Of a stretch of 64,000 nucleotides of DNA, positions 25,743-33,552 are shown one piece after another. Source of the stretch: NC2004 sp050874905 (GTDB lineage: Bacteria > Bacillota > Clostridia > Lachnospirales > Lachnospiraceae). The position numbers and the translations under genes are program-made. The stretch spans positions 1 to 64,000 of the forward strand of contig JBNMLP010000003.1 of NCBI GenBank assembly GCA_050874905.1. The letters are read 5' to 3'. The notes under the pieces were generated by a model, which was given only the letters and a program-made list of their open reading frames with translations, was not told the DNA's origin and ran no database searches. The first letter of the stretch is position 1. Every line of letters begins with the position of its first letter.

Positions 25743-26331
25743 TTTCAAATTGTTTAATGATATGCCGGATCGATTCATAAAGATCCGGCTTTAGTGTGTC
25801 AAGATCTACCGGAGACTCCTGGAGGATCACATTGTGGCAGGTGGAATTGACAAGTTCAACGATCATATAGATCATCAGTTTTGGATTGCGGAAGGAGCGT
25901 CCTGATTCCGCGATCAGCTGTTCGAAAATGTTTAACACATCCATGTTATTCATTTCCGGAATATGAATATGAGAGAATACAGCCCAGCTTAGGTTTTTCG
26001 ATATAAACTTTAAGAGGGGCTTATTTTTTGCCAGCCGGTTAATGATATTATCAGTTAAAGCAATGACCTCTTCTTCAAAGCTTTCGTATTTGGTTCCGTC
26101 AAGTTCTTCTTTGGCAGACAGAAACAAAAGCTCTGCCTGATGGGCAACCAAACGATCTTTTAAATCGTATTTATCCTTGAAATATAGATAAAACGTTCCC
26201 TTGGCAAGCTTTGCCTGATTCACAATATCAGATACTGTTGTGTTTTGTACGCCTTTTTCTGTAAAAAGCTGGAAGCCTGAATGTAACAAGGCTTCCAGTT
26301 TTAATTTTTTGTTTTGATCAATTTTTCCCAT
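25735..26331 (-). CDS. TetR-family regulator of the first MMPL locus
   Basis: This 198-residue regulator has an N-terminal helix-turn-helix (KLEALLHSGFQLFTEKGVQN, then VSDIVNQAKLAKGTFYLYFKDK) and a helical effector domain. It is the third gene on the minus strand after the MMPL exporter and the heptad protein, and probably represses them. The start at 26331 lies 22 bp after the upstream stop; an earlier in-frame ATG at 26385 would overlap that gene. Candidate operators lie upstream of the exporter at 31283-31330. Confidence 0.85.
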   Translation of the reverse strand: MGKIDQNKKLKLEALLHSGFQLFTEKGVQNTTVSDIVNQAKLAKGTFYLYFKDKYDLKDRLVAHQAELLFLSAKEELDGTKYESFEEEVIALTDNIINRLAKNKPLLKFISKNLSWAVFSHIHIPEMNNMDVLNIFEQLIAESGRSFRNPKLMIYMIVELVNSTCHNVILQESPVDLDTLKPDLYESIRHIIKQFETT

Positions 26332-26353
26332 AAGAAATCCTACCCCTATCTGA

Positions 26354-28669
26354 TCAATCTTTTTCTTTGATCTCCTGTGTAGCAAAGATGAATTTTACGC
26401 TGCCGTCCATGGAGTCATCGATTCCACTGAAGGATTGATAATCCTTTGCCGCATTGCTTAATTTTTCCAGACGGGTCTTTAACGAGTTGCCGGAATCGAT
26501 CAGGTCTCTTAAAGAACCGGTCAGTGTTACGATACCCTCATCGTTAAAGGTGATCATGCCTTCCTCTAAGGTATGGGAGCCTTTGGCAAGTTCTTTCATA
26601 CCATCCAGAAGTTTTGGAGCATTTTCATCGAGCTGGCTGGTACCAGCATATAACTTTTTGCTTCCGGTGAAAAGTGTTTTTGCACCTTTCTGTAAAGTTT
26701 TACTGTTCTTTGTGAGCTTTTTGCTGTTTTTACGGATCGTTTTGGAACTGCTTTTCAGTTTGCTTACTCCGCCGGTTAAAGCTGCATTGTTGCTTGTGAT
26801 CTTGGTGCCTGCCTGATAAAGGGCGGCAGAATTGGTAGCTGCAGAGGAAATACCTGCTGCAATCGCATCACTGGCAGAAGTCAACTGAGCGGAGGCTGTC
26901 GATAAGCTGCTGCTCTTTTGTGATAGTGCGGAAATGGTATCATTTAAGGCAGCTACTCCTTTTCCTAAAGCTCCTGTTTTAGCATCTGTGGCACTTACAA
27001 TACTGGCGGCTCCGGCTTTCAGATCCTTTGTTCCGTTTCCATCTAAAGCACCATCGGAGGTACCATTTGTTGCAACATCGATCGCCGCAGCTGTCTGCTG
27101 TGCTCCTTCGATATACTGGATAGCTCCACTGATCGCGGTAAGCTGTTTAGTAAGCTGTGCCTTGGCAGTTGGATCTGAAGTTGTTCCAAGTTGTGATTTA
27201 TAAGCAGATTCTAACTGTTTTAATCCGGTAAGTAATGCATTTGTAGTATCATTTTCTTCTAACTTTTTAACTGCCTGATTGATCGTATCTAAGCCGGAGG
27301 ACAAAGAAGCTGCGCCGGTATTCAGGGTAGCCATACCATCGACAAGCTGTTTTGTTCCGGTAGCATAGGTAGCACATTTTTCCGGAGATAATTCCGTAGT
27401 AACGGTAGAAAGAAAGGTATTTAATCCTTGACGGAATGTTTCATACTGTGCCGGGAAATCCTTCACTGCATTGGAGTAGGTTCCTTGTGCAGTGACGAGC
27501 TGGTTGACGCCGTCGGCATAGCTGTTGATACTGGTTCCTAACGTATCTACACCATTGGTGTAAGTAGTGACACCGGCTAACAACTGGTCAGCGCCGCTGG
27601 TATAACTTTTTACACCGGTGGAAAGTGTTTTTGCACCCTTTTTCAAAGAAGCAACCCCATCATTTACGGTAGTAACCCCGTTCTTATATGTTTTGAAATT
27701 CTTGACCAGCTTGTCAGCACCATCGGAAAGATCCGTGCTGCCATCGATCAATTTTGTGGCGGCATCCTTTAAGTCGTCCAGCTTTTTATCTAAGTCACTG
27801 GTGTCGGAAACATCGGAAAGATCAAGTTCTTCAAAAGGTTCTGCACTGGCAACAGTATAAGTGGATCCCATCTTAAAGTTGGTGACATCCGCAGTGATCG
27901 TAACCGTATCGGTCAGTTTGTCATCGAGCTTATCTGTTGGAAAAGAAATATCTTTGGTATTCAGGGTGGAGAGATTTAAGGCATCCTTTAACCCCGGAAC
28001 CCCATATCCTACAACAATCTGGTTATCCCCCTCGGAAGCAAGTACGGAGCCATTGTCGATGGTGATATTTTTAAATGTATCTGTCGGAAGGATCATACCG
28101 GTTGCCATAAGGAAAGGAACATAATCCTTGGAGGAGTTGGCATAGGAAATCTTCATCGTAAGCTTTCCACTCTTTCCAGCCAGATCATCAGCCTTCATTT
28201 CCTTGCCATCCAAAGAATAGGTGATGTGCATGGAAACAGGCATCTCTTTCGTGGACGTACCCTGATAATAAATATCATCGTCCTTCGTGTTCCAGGTTAG
28301 TGTTTTGTTGTCCTGCGTAAAAGTTTCATCCCCCTTGACATTGGTAATGTCAGATAAATCGGAGGAATCCTTTAACGTGCCGTTCGTGCCGGCATTTTTC
28401 AGCCAGTCGGAAACAATCGTTTCCTTTACATTACCATTGGCATCCAGATTTCCATAAACCGTTTCCTCTTTGGAAATACCACTGTCAGACTTTTTGGAAG
28501 AAACTTTTTTTGCAGTGTATCTGACAGCCGTCTGTTTCGCAGGAGCCGCTTTGGAATCCGTAACAAAAGAAGCATTGGTCAGGCCACTTCCCGTAGCAAG
28601 TAAGCTGGTAGCCGCTAAACCACTGAGACCAAGAGCAGCAAATCTTTTCTTACTATAATTTAATTTCAT
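26354..28669 (-). CDS. secreted XXXLXXG-heptad coiled-coil protein (YhgE/Pip-like N-terminal type)
   Basis: This 771-residue protein has an N-terminal signal or anchor helix (about 8-30), a beta-rich domain (about 55-260) and then a long series of heptads of the LxxGxxxLxxG kind, such as LSDGADKLVKN, LKKGAKTLSTG and LQKGAKTLFTG, up to about residue 700. YhgE/Pip proteins have similar heptads but end in permease helices; none are seen here. It likely acts outside the membrane beside the MMPL exporter encoded upstream. A paralogue lies at 46003-47922. ATG 28669 is chosen because AGGAGG is 8 bases away; 28675 would be only 2. Confidence 0.8.
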   Translation of the reverse strand: MKLNYSKKRFAALGLSGLAATSLLATGSGLTNASFVTDSKAAPAKQTAVRYTAKKVSSKKSDSGISKEETVYGNLDANGNVKETIVSDWLKNAGTNGTLKDSSDLSDITNVKGDETFTQDNKTLTWNTKDDDIYYQGTSTKEMPVSMHITYSLDGKEMKADDLAGKSGKLTMKISYANSSKDYVPFLMATGMILPTDTFKNITIDNGSVLASEGDNQIVVGYGVPGLKDALNLSTLNTKDISFPTDKLDDKLTDTVTITADVTNFKMGSTYTVASAEPFEELDLSDVSDTSDLDKKLDDLKDAATKLIDGSTDLSDGADKLVKNFKTYKNGVTTVNDGVASLKKGAKTLSTGVKSYTSGADQLLAGVTTYTNGVDTLGTSINSYADGVNQLVTAQGTYSNAVKDFPAQYETFRQGLNTFLSTVTTELSPEKCATYATGTKQLVDGMATLNTGAASLSSGLDTINQAVKKLEENDTTNALLTGLKQLESAYKSQLGTTSDPTAKAQLTKQLTAISGAIQYIEGAQQTAAAIDVATNGTSDGALDGNGTKDLKAGAASIVSATDAKTGALGKGVAALNDTISALSQKSSSLSTASAQLTSASDAIAAGISSAATNSAALYQAGTKITSNNAALTGGVSKLKSSSKTIRKNSKKLTKNSKTLQKGAKTLFTGSKKLYAGTSQLDENAPKLLDGMKELAKGSHTLEEGMITFNDEGIVTLTGSLRDLIDSGNSLKTRLEKLSNAAKDYQSFSGIDDSMDGSVKFIFATQEIKEKD

Positions 28670-28699
28670 AATCATAACCTCCTAATCTTAAAAGCTATA

Positions 28700-28971
28700 A
28701 AATCATCTTATCTATCATGAAGCAGTGTTGTTGAAATAGGAACTAATATGTTTCCTATATAGATGCAATAAAAAATCTTACCCTATCCTCACTCCTTCGG
28801 AACGGTGTTGTTGAAATGGAAACGAGCTATTTCGTTATGTCAACATGATTTACTTAAAAACTATATCCTATCCTCATTCCATTGGAATGGTGTTGTTGAA
28901 ATGCATACTAATATCATCTCTAAAACAGATGCAATAAAAAATCTTATCCTATCTCCACTCCTTCGGGAACA
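28700..28971 (-). repeat. four degenerate tandem repeats of about 80 bp
   Basis: The 13-base core GTGTTGTTGAAAT recurs exactly at 28725, 28805 and 28890, with a weaker AGTGCTGAG copy at 28971. Each is preceded by CTATCCTCACTCCTTCGG-like sequence and followed by TGCAATAAAAAATCTTA in at least two units. Spacing is 80-85 bp. Together with the hairpin element next to it, this fills the 454-bp gap between the MMPL and heptad-protein genes. No ORF with start signals was found in it. Confidence 0.75.
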
Positions 28972-29114
28972 GTGCTGAGTGGACTGTCCCATGCCAGAAG
29001 CAGGTGCTTGAGAGCCGCCGGTACTTGGATGCCGTATTTTGGCATCCTATGTACCGCTGCGAGCGAACAGCAGCGAGAGCGTGCCTGCGCTGGCAGGGAC
29101 AGACCACTTAGCAC
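28972..29114 (-). ncRNA. large structured element, copy A
   Basis: An almost continuous hairpin of 143 bases. The outer stem is GTGCTGAGTGGACTGTCCC (28972-28990) with GGGACAGACCACTTAGCAC (29096-29114), then TGCCAG/CTGGCA and GCAGG/CCTGC. The inner stem is GGTAC plus GGATGCC (29020-29033) with GGCATCC plus GTACC (29041-29055). Copy B at 44049-44200 shares the box CAGGCACGCTCTCGCT (here on the minus strand, 29072-29087) and the same inner architecture with different paired bases. In both places the shared box reads in the direction of transcription of the neighbouring operon. It could be a structured RNA or a mobile palindromic DNA element. Confidence 0.6.
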
Positions 29115-29123
29115 GTCACTAAG

Positions 29124-31247
29124 TCACTTAGCAGCAATCTGTTTTGCTTGTTTCTCCTGTTTATCCCGCACCCATACCTTTTCCTTGATCATACTGTACG
29201 TTGTTCTCGTAATAATACCATCAAAGATCCATAAAAATGCAGGCAGGCAACAGATGACAACGATCATACTGATGATCGCACCACGAGCCAGCAGAGTACA
29301 GATCGCACCGATCATATCAATGTTGGAATACAGACATACCCCAAACGTCGCGGCGAAGAAGCAAAGTCCACTGGTCATTACAGACTTGATGGATGCTTCG
29401 TGCGCGATGCGGATGGCATCCTTCTTGCTCTGTTTTCTGATCGTACGTTCCTTTTGATAACGGCTGGTCATTAAGATCGCGTAGTCAACCGTGGCACCTA
29501 ACTGAATCGTTCCAATGACGATGCTTGCCACAAACGGTAGGGAGGTTCCTGTGTAATACGGAATCGCCATATTGAGTGCGATCGCAAATTCGATGATCGA
29601 TACTAAAATGATCGGAATGGAGATCGACTGGAATGTGACTAATATAATAAGGAAGATTGCGATCATGGAGATCGTATTGACCATCGTCAGATCCTTGTCG
29701 GTAACATCCTGCAGATCCTTCATCATCGGACCTTCTCCAATGACCATATTTCCTTTTTGATATTGCTTCACGATCTTGTCCATTTTGGCGATCTGGCTGT
29801 TGCATTGATCGGTCGCGGAGCTATAGTTGGACGCAGCGAAGATCAACTCGTAGTGATCATTTTTCACCATGTCTTTCACATCATCCGGGATCATGAAATC
29901 CGGAAGATTAGAGCCAACAAAGGAATTCAATCCCACAACCCAGCGGATGCCCTTGACATCCTTTAATTCTTTGATCATGGCATTCTTTTCTTTGGCGGTC
30001 ATGCCGTCCTTACATAACACCATGTGAACATTGCTCATATCAAAATCATCTTTCAATTTCTTATTGGCAATGTTGGAATCCAGATTGCTTGGAAGCGACT
30101 GATCCAGATTATAGTAAATGCTGTAATGGCTGTTACCGTAAAGAGCCGGTACCAGAATAATGGCAAATAACAAAATAGCGATGTAGCGGTGTTTCACAAT
30201 GAAGTGGCTGACCGGATTCAGATTTTTGATGAGTGGTCTATGTGTTGTTTTTTCGATCAGCTTATCAAAGGTTAAAATGAGAGCCGGAAGAACGGTGACA
30301 CAGACAACCACACCGATGATGACACCCTTGCACATGACGATACCAAGATCCTTACCTAAGGCGAAGGTCATAAAGCAAAGTGCTAAGAAACCGGCAATCG
30401 TAGTAATGGAGCTTGAGGATACCGATTTAAATGTATTGGCGATCGCATGTGCCATGGCACGTTTGTCATCTCCCTCAAATCGCTTCTTATTTGCAGAATA
30501 ACTATCCAGCAGGAAAATGGAATAGTCCATCGTCACGGCAAGCTGTAAAACAGCGGTCAGTGCCTGCGTCAGATAGGAGATCTGTCCTAAGAAAATATTG
30601 CTTCCGAGGTTATAGATGATACTGAGTCCGATCGTTAAAAGAAACAGGAACGGAGTAACATAAGAATTCATGGTTAGCAGTAACACAACCAGGGAGAGCA
30701 GTGCGGCGATGGCAACGTAGATCGGCATTTCCTTTAAACACAGATTCTTAATATCGGTAGTGACTCCGGTGATACCGGCGGCAAATGCCTGCTTTCCTAC
30801 AACGTGGCGGATGCTTGTCATGGCTTCCATTGTGGAATCGGCAGAGGAGGTATCGTCAAACAAAGCGATCATCATCGTTGCCTTTCCCTGAAACAGGGCA
30901 TCCTTCAGATCAGAAGGGAGCATATCGGTTGGGACGCTTAGATCCATTGCGTCATCGTACCATAACACATCCTTTACATGGTCGATCTTTTCAATCTTTT
31001 TTTCCAGTGCAGCGGTCTGCTGATTGCTCATATCTTCCACAACGATCATGGAAAAGGCACCCATACCAAATTCATCTACCATAATGTCCTGACCTTTGAT
31101 CGTTTCCAGGCTGTCCGGCAGATAACTTAAGATGTCATAATTGATCTTCGTCTTAACATAACCGACGATGGATGGAATCAGCAGCAGTACCGCAAGAAAC
31201 AGGATCACATTTTTATGCTTCGTGATCCATTTTCCAAATGCTATCAT
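29124..31247 (-). CDS. MMPL/RND-superfamily exporter
   Basis: This 707-residue membrane protein has two repeats of one N-terminal helix, a large extracytoplasmic domain and a bundle of five or six helices (first half to about 370, second half after). Typical sterol-sensing/MMPL segments are present, such as LQLAVTMDYSIFLLDSY and IQLGATVDYAILMTSRY with the proton-relay Asp-Tyr pair. Such exporters are driven by the proton gradient and move lipids or hydrophobic compounds. The start at 31247 has AGGAGGAACTC upstream. It is the first gene of the MMPL-heptad-TetR operon. Confidence 0.88.
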   Translation of the reverse strand: MIAFGKWITKHKNVILFLAVLLLIPSIVGYVKTKINYDILSYLPDSLETIKGQDIMVDEFGMGAFSMIVVEDMSNQQTAALEKKIEKIDHVKDVLWYDDAMDLSVPTDMLPSDLKDALFQGKATMMIALFDDTSSADSTMEAMTSIRHVVGKQAFAAGITGVTTDIKNLCLKEMPIYVAIAALLSLVVLLLTMNSYVTPFLFLLTIGLSIIYNLGSNIFLGQISYLTQALTAVLQLAVTMDYSIFLLDSYSANKKRFEGDDKRAMAHAIANTFKSVSSSSITTIAGFLALCFMTFALGKDLGIVMCKGVIIGVVVCVTVLPALILTFDKLIEKTTHRPLIKNLNPVSHFIVKHRYIAILLFAIILVPALYGNSHYSIYYNLDQSLPSNLDSNIANKKLKDDFDMSNVHMVLCKDGMTAKEKNAMIKELKDVKGIRWVVGLNSFVGSNLPDFMIPDDVKDMVKNDHYELIFAASNYSSATDQCNSQIAKMDKIVKQYQKGNMVIGEGPMMKDLQDVTDKDLTMVNTISMIAIFLIILVTFQSISIPIILVSIIEFAIALNMAIPYYTGTSLPFVASIVIGTIQLGATVDYAILMTSRYQKERTIRKQSKKDAIRIAHEASIKSVMTSGLCFFAATFGVCLYSNIDMIGAICTLLARGAIISMIVVICCLPAFLWIFDGIITRTTYSMIKEKVWVRDKQEKQAKQIAAK

Positions 31248-31282
31248 AAGAGTTCCTCCTTTTTTATGTTTAAAAAATGAAC

Positions 31283-31330
31283 AATGGTCATTTTTATTTT
31301 CGACCATATCCTACAACCAAAATGACCATT
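31283..31330 (-). promoter_or_regulatory. putative TetR operator pair upstream of the MMPL exporter
   Basis: AATGGTCATT (31283-31292) and its exact reverse complement AATGACCATT (31321-31330) flank a third partial GACCAT (31302-31307). The inverted repeats sit directly upstream of the exporter start, where a local TetR repressor would act. Confidence 0.5.
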
Positions 31331-31494
31331 AGTCAATATTTTATATGTGAAAAAAATGTGAACATGTTTATATAATAGGAAGAAAGCAAGTTAATTGACA
31401 ATTTTTGTGCAATAGACTAAGGTTTTAGATGGGGTCGGTCTTCTTAACTGACTCTTTGCTTAAGAATATGTATAATGTGTATCAGGAGGAAACA

Positions 31495-32550
31495 ATGAAA
31501 GACAAACTGAACGATACGATCAAAACCGTCGTTGTTTTAATTACATGCTACATCGTATGTCTGATCATAGAACGCTTTTTCAAAGCTTCTTCGCTTGTGA
31601 CGGCTGTGATGGCACTTGCGGTATTTATAGTATCACGTATGACAACAGGATATGTGTATGGATTGGCAGCATCCTTAGTAAGTGTACTTGCATTAAACTA
31701 TGCGTTTTCCTTTCCTTACTTTGCGTTTAATTTCAGCATTCCGGAAAATGTGATCTCTGCGATCATTATGCTGGTGATCACGCTGATGACCAGTGCGCTG
31801 ACTTCGCAGTTAAAACAGCAGGAACGCATGCGGGCAGAAAGTGAAAAGGAGAAAATGCGGGGCAACCTTTTGCGGGCAGTATCCCACGATCTGCGCACAC
31901 CACTTACGACGATCTATGGTTCGAGCACAGCGATCTGTGAAAATTACGACCAGCTATCCGATCAACAAAAGCTCCAGCTTGTCAGTGATATTCAGGAAGA
32001 TGCCAACTGGCTGATGAAGATGGTGGAAAACATTTTATCGATCACACGGATCGACAATGCCAAAGTAAAGCTTGCCAAATCAGCAACGTCCTTAGAGGAG
32101 CTGATCGATTCTGTATTGATCAAGTTTAAAAAGCAGTATCCTGATCAGAAGGTGAGCGTAAGGATGCCGGAGGAATATATCAGTGTCTTAATGGACGCAC
32201 TTTTGATCGAACAGGTTCTGATGAACCTTCTGGAAAATGCAGTATTGCATGCCAAAGGAATGACTACGCTTACTCTCCAGGTGACGGCACAGCCGACAAA
32301 GGTAACCTTTGAGGTAAGGGATGATGGATGTGGCATTGACCCGGCTCGTCTTCCGGGACTTTTTAAGGATTACTTTGAAGTAGGAAAGGCTCCGGTCGAT
32401 CATCAGAAGCGCAGTATGGGAATCGGACTTGCTGTTTGTGCCTCCATTATCAAAGCACATGGTGGAGAGATCATGGCGGAAAATGGAAAAGAAAGGGGTT
32501 GTTGTTTTCGATTTACATTAGACAGGGAGGTGACAGAGGATGAATCGTGA
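31495..32550 (+). CDS. KdpD-like sensor histidine kinase without Usp domain
   Basis: This 351-residue kinase has a short N-terminal KdpD-type membrane domain of three or four helices (about 10-95), a HisKA domain with VSHDLRTPL (phospho-His about 131), and a HATPase domain with NLLENAVLHA and GIGLAVC. The large cytoplasmic KdpD and Usp domains are missing. The start at 31495 has AGGAGGAAACA; upstream in-frame ATGs lack a binding site. It overlaps its response regulator by 11 bp. No kdpFABC pump is in the window, so it may sense something other than potassium need. Confidence 0.85.
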   Translation: MKDKLNDTIKTVVVLITCYIVCLIIERFFKASSLVTAVMALAVFIVSRMTTGYVYGLAASLVSVLALNYAFSFPYFAFNFSIPENVISAIIMLVITLMTSALTSQLKQQERMRAESEKEKMRGNLLRAVSHDLRTPLTTIYGSSTAICENYDQLSDQQKLQLVSDIQEDANWLMKMVENILSITRIDNAKVKLAKSATSLEELIDSVLIKFKKQYPDQKVSVRMPEEYISVLMDALLIEQVLMNLLENAVLHAKGMTTLTLQVTAQPTKVTFEVRDDGCGIDPARLPGLFKDYFEVGKAPVDHQKRSMGIGLAVCASIIKAHGGEIMAENGKERGCCFRFTLDREVTEDES

Positions 32551-33247
32551 CAAAATTCTGGTTGTGGAAGATGAAAAAAATATCTGTAATTTTATGAAAA
32601 TGGTATTTGAAAATAACGGCTATCAGATCTTTTTTGCAGAAAATGCCACGTCCGGAATGACGATGTATTATTCTCATCATCCGGATCTGGTACTTTTGGA
32701 TCTGGGACTTCCGGATATGGATGGCGTGGAAGTGATCAAAAAGATCCGAACGGAATTTGACACTCCGATCATTGTATTGTCTGCCAGAAGTGATGAAAAA
32801 GATAAAGTGCAGGCACTGGATTATGGAGCAAATGACTATGTGACAAAGCCGTTTGGAACGAGCGAGTTGCTGGCGAGAGTGCGGGCGGCCTTGCGGATCA
32901 ACCGCTTTCAGGGAATTGCACCCAAAACAGGAAATGAATTTCAACTGGAAGATCTGGTGCTCAAATATGATTCCAGACAGGTACGGATCAAAGGGGAAGA
33001 GATCCGCCTGACACAAACGGAATATAATATTGTAGAATTGCTATCCATTCATGCCGGAAAGGTACTTACATATAGTGAGATCATCAAAAAAATCTGGGGT
33101 TATTCGGATTCGGGCAGCATCAAAAAGCTGCAGGTCAATATGGCAAATATCCGGAAAAAATTTGGGGAACATCCCGGAGAATATCACTATATTTTAAATG
33201 AACTTGGAGTTGGCTATCGTATGAGGGAAGAAGGAGAAACAGAGTAA
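32540..33247 (+). CDS. OmpR/KdpE-like response regulator
   Basis: This 235-residue regulator has a receiver domain with phospho-acceptor Asp about 54 (LVLLDLGLPDMDG) and a C-terminal winged-helix DNA-binding domain (about 135-230: RLTQTEYNIVELL, then VNMANIRKKF). It is partner of the overlapping kinase. The targets are not shown; the small membrane protein behind it is a candidate. Confidence 0.88.
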   Translation: MNRDKILVVEDEKNICNFMKMVFENNGYQIFFAENATSGMTMYYSHHPDLVLLDLGLPDMDGVEVIKKIRTEFDTPIIVLSARSDEKDKVQALDYGANDYVTKPFGTSELLARVRAALRINRFQGIAPKTGNEFQLEDLVLKYDSRQVRIKGEEIRLTQTEYNIVELLSIHAGKVLTYSEIIKKIWGYSDSGSIKKLQVNMANIRKKFGEHPGEYHYILNELGVGYRMREEGETE

Positions 33248-33264
33248 AAGGGAAGGTGAAAAAG

Positions 33265-33399
33265 ATGGGTAATGTATTAGTCTGGATCATGGTAGCAGTT
33301 GCAGTAGGAGCTTTTGTTGTCGGTTTCATTATGGAAAACGTGGGACTGAAAAAGGACAAAAAAGACGAGTCCGCTGCCGGAAAGGACGAAGAAAAATAA
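33265..33399 (+). CDS. 44-residue single-helix membrane protein
   Basis: The ATG at 33265 is preceded by GGGAAGGTG. The ORF encodes a short hydrophobic helix (residues 4-22, VLVWIMVAVAVGAFVVGFI) and a Lys/Asp/Glu-rich tail, and ends at TAA 33397-33399. It lies 17 bp after the response regulator and is followed by a terminator, so it belongs to that operon. Small proteins of this shape often modulate a kinase or transporter; the role here is unknown. Confidence 0.65.
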   Translation: MGNVLVWIMVAVAVGAFVVGFIMENVGLKKDKKDESAAGKDEEK

Positions 33400-33415
33400 A
33401 ACAATGTGTAAACAG

Positions 33416-33450
33416 GAGGTTTTGCCTTGTAAGGTAAAACCTCTTTTTTT
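33416..33450 (+). terminator. intrinsic terminator after the two-component operon
   Basis: GAGGTTTT (33416-33423) plus CCT pairs with AGG plus AAAACCTC (33436-33443), followed by seven T. Confidence 0.9.
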
Positions 33451-33552
33451 TATGCAAAATGCGCCATAAGATGGCGAAATGAAATGGAATATGGTAAGAT
33501 GGTGGATAAGAAAGTATAAAAATATAGACAAATATCAGAGAGGCAGGAAAAG

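Noticed and set aside
26454..27203. plus-strand ORFs opposite the heptad protein
   Set aside because: They arise from the antisense of the repetitive heptad gene and have no start signals.
28700..28971. possible CRISPR array
   Set aside because: The repeats are degenerate beyond a 13-base core, the period is about 80 bp, and no cas gene is nearby; this does not fit direct repeats of 24-37 bp with 30-40 bp spacers.
28972..29457. 161-residue plus-strand ORF over element A
   Set aside because: It covers the hairpin element and the antisense of the MMPL gene; composition is non-protein-like and it lacks a binding site.
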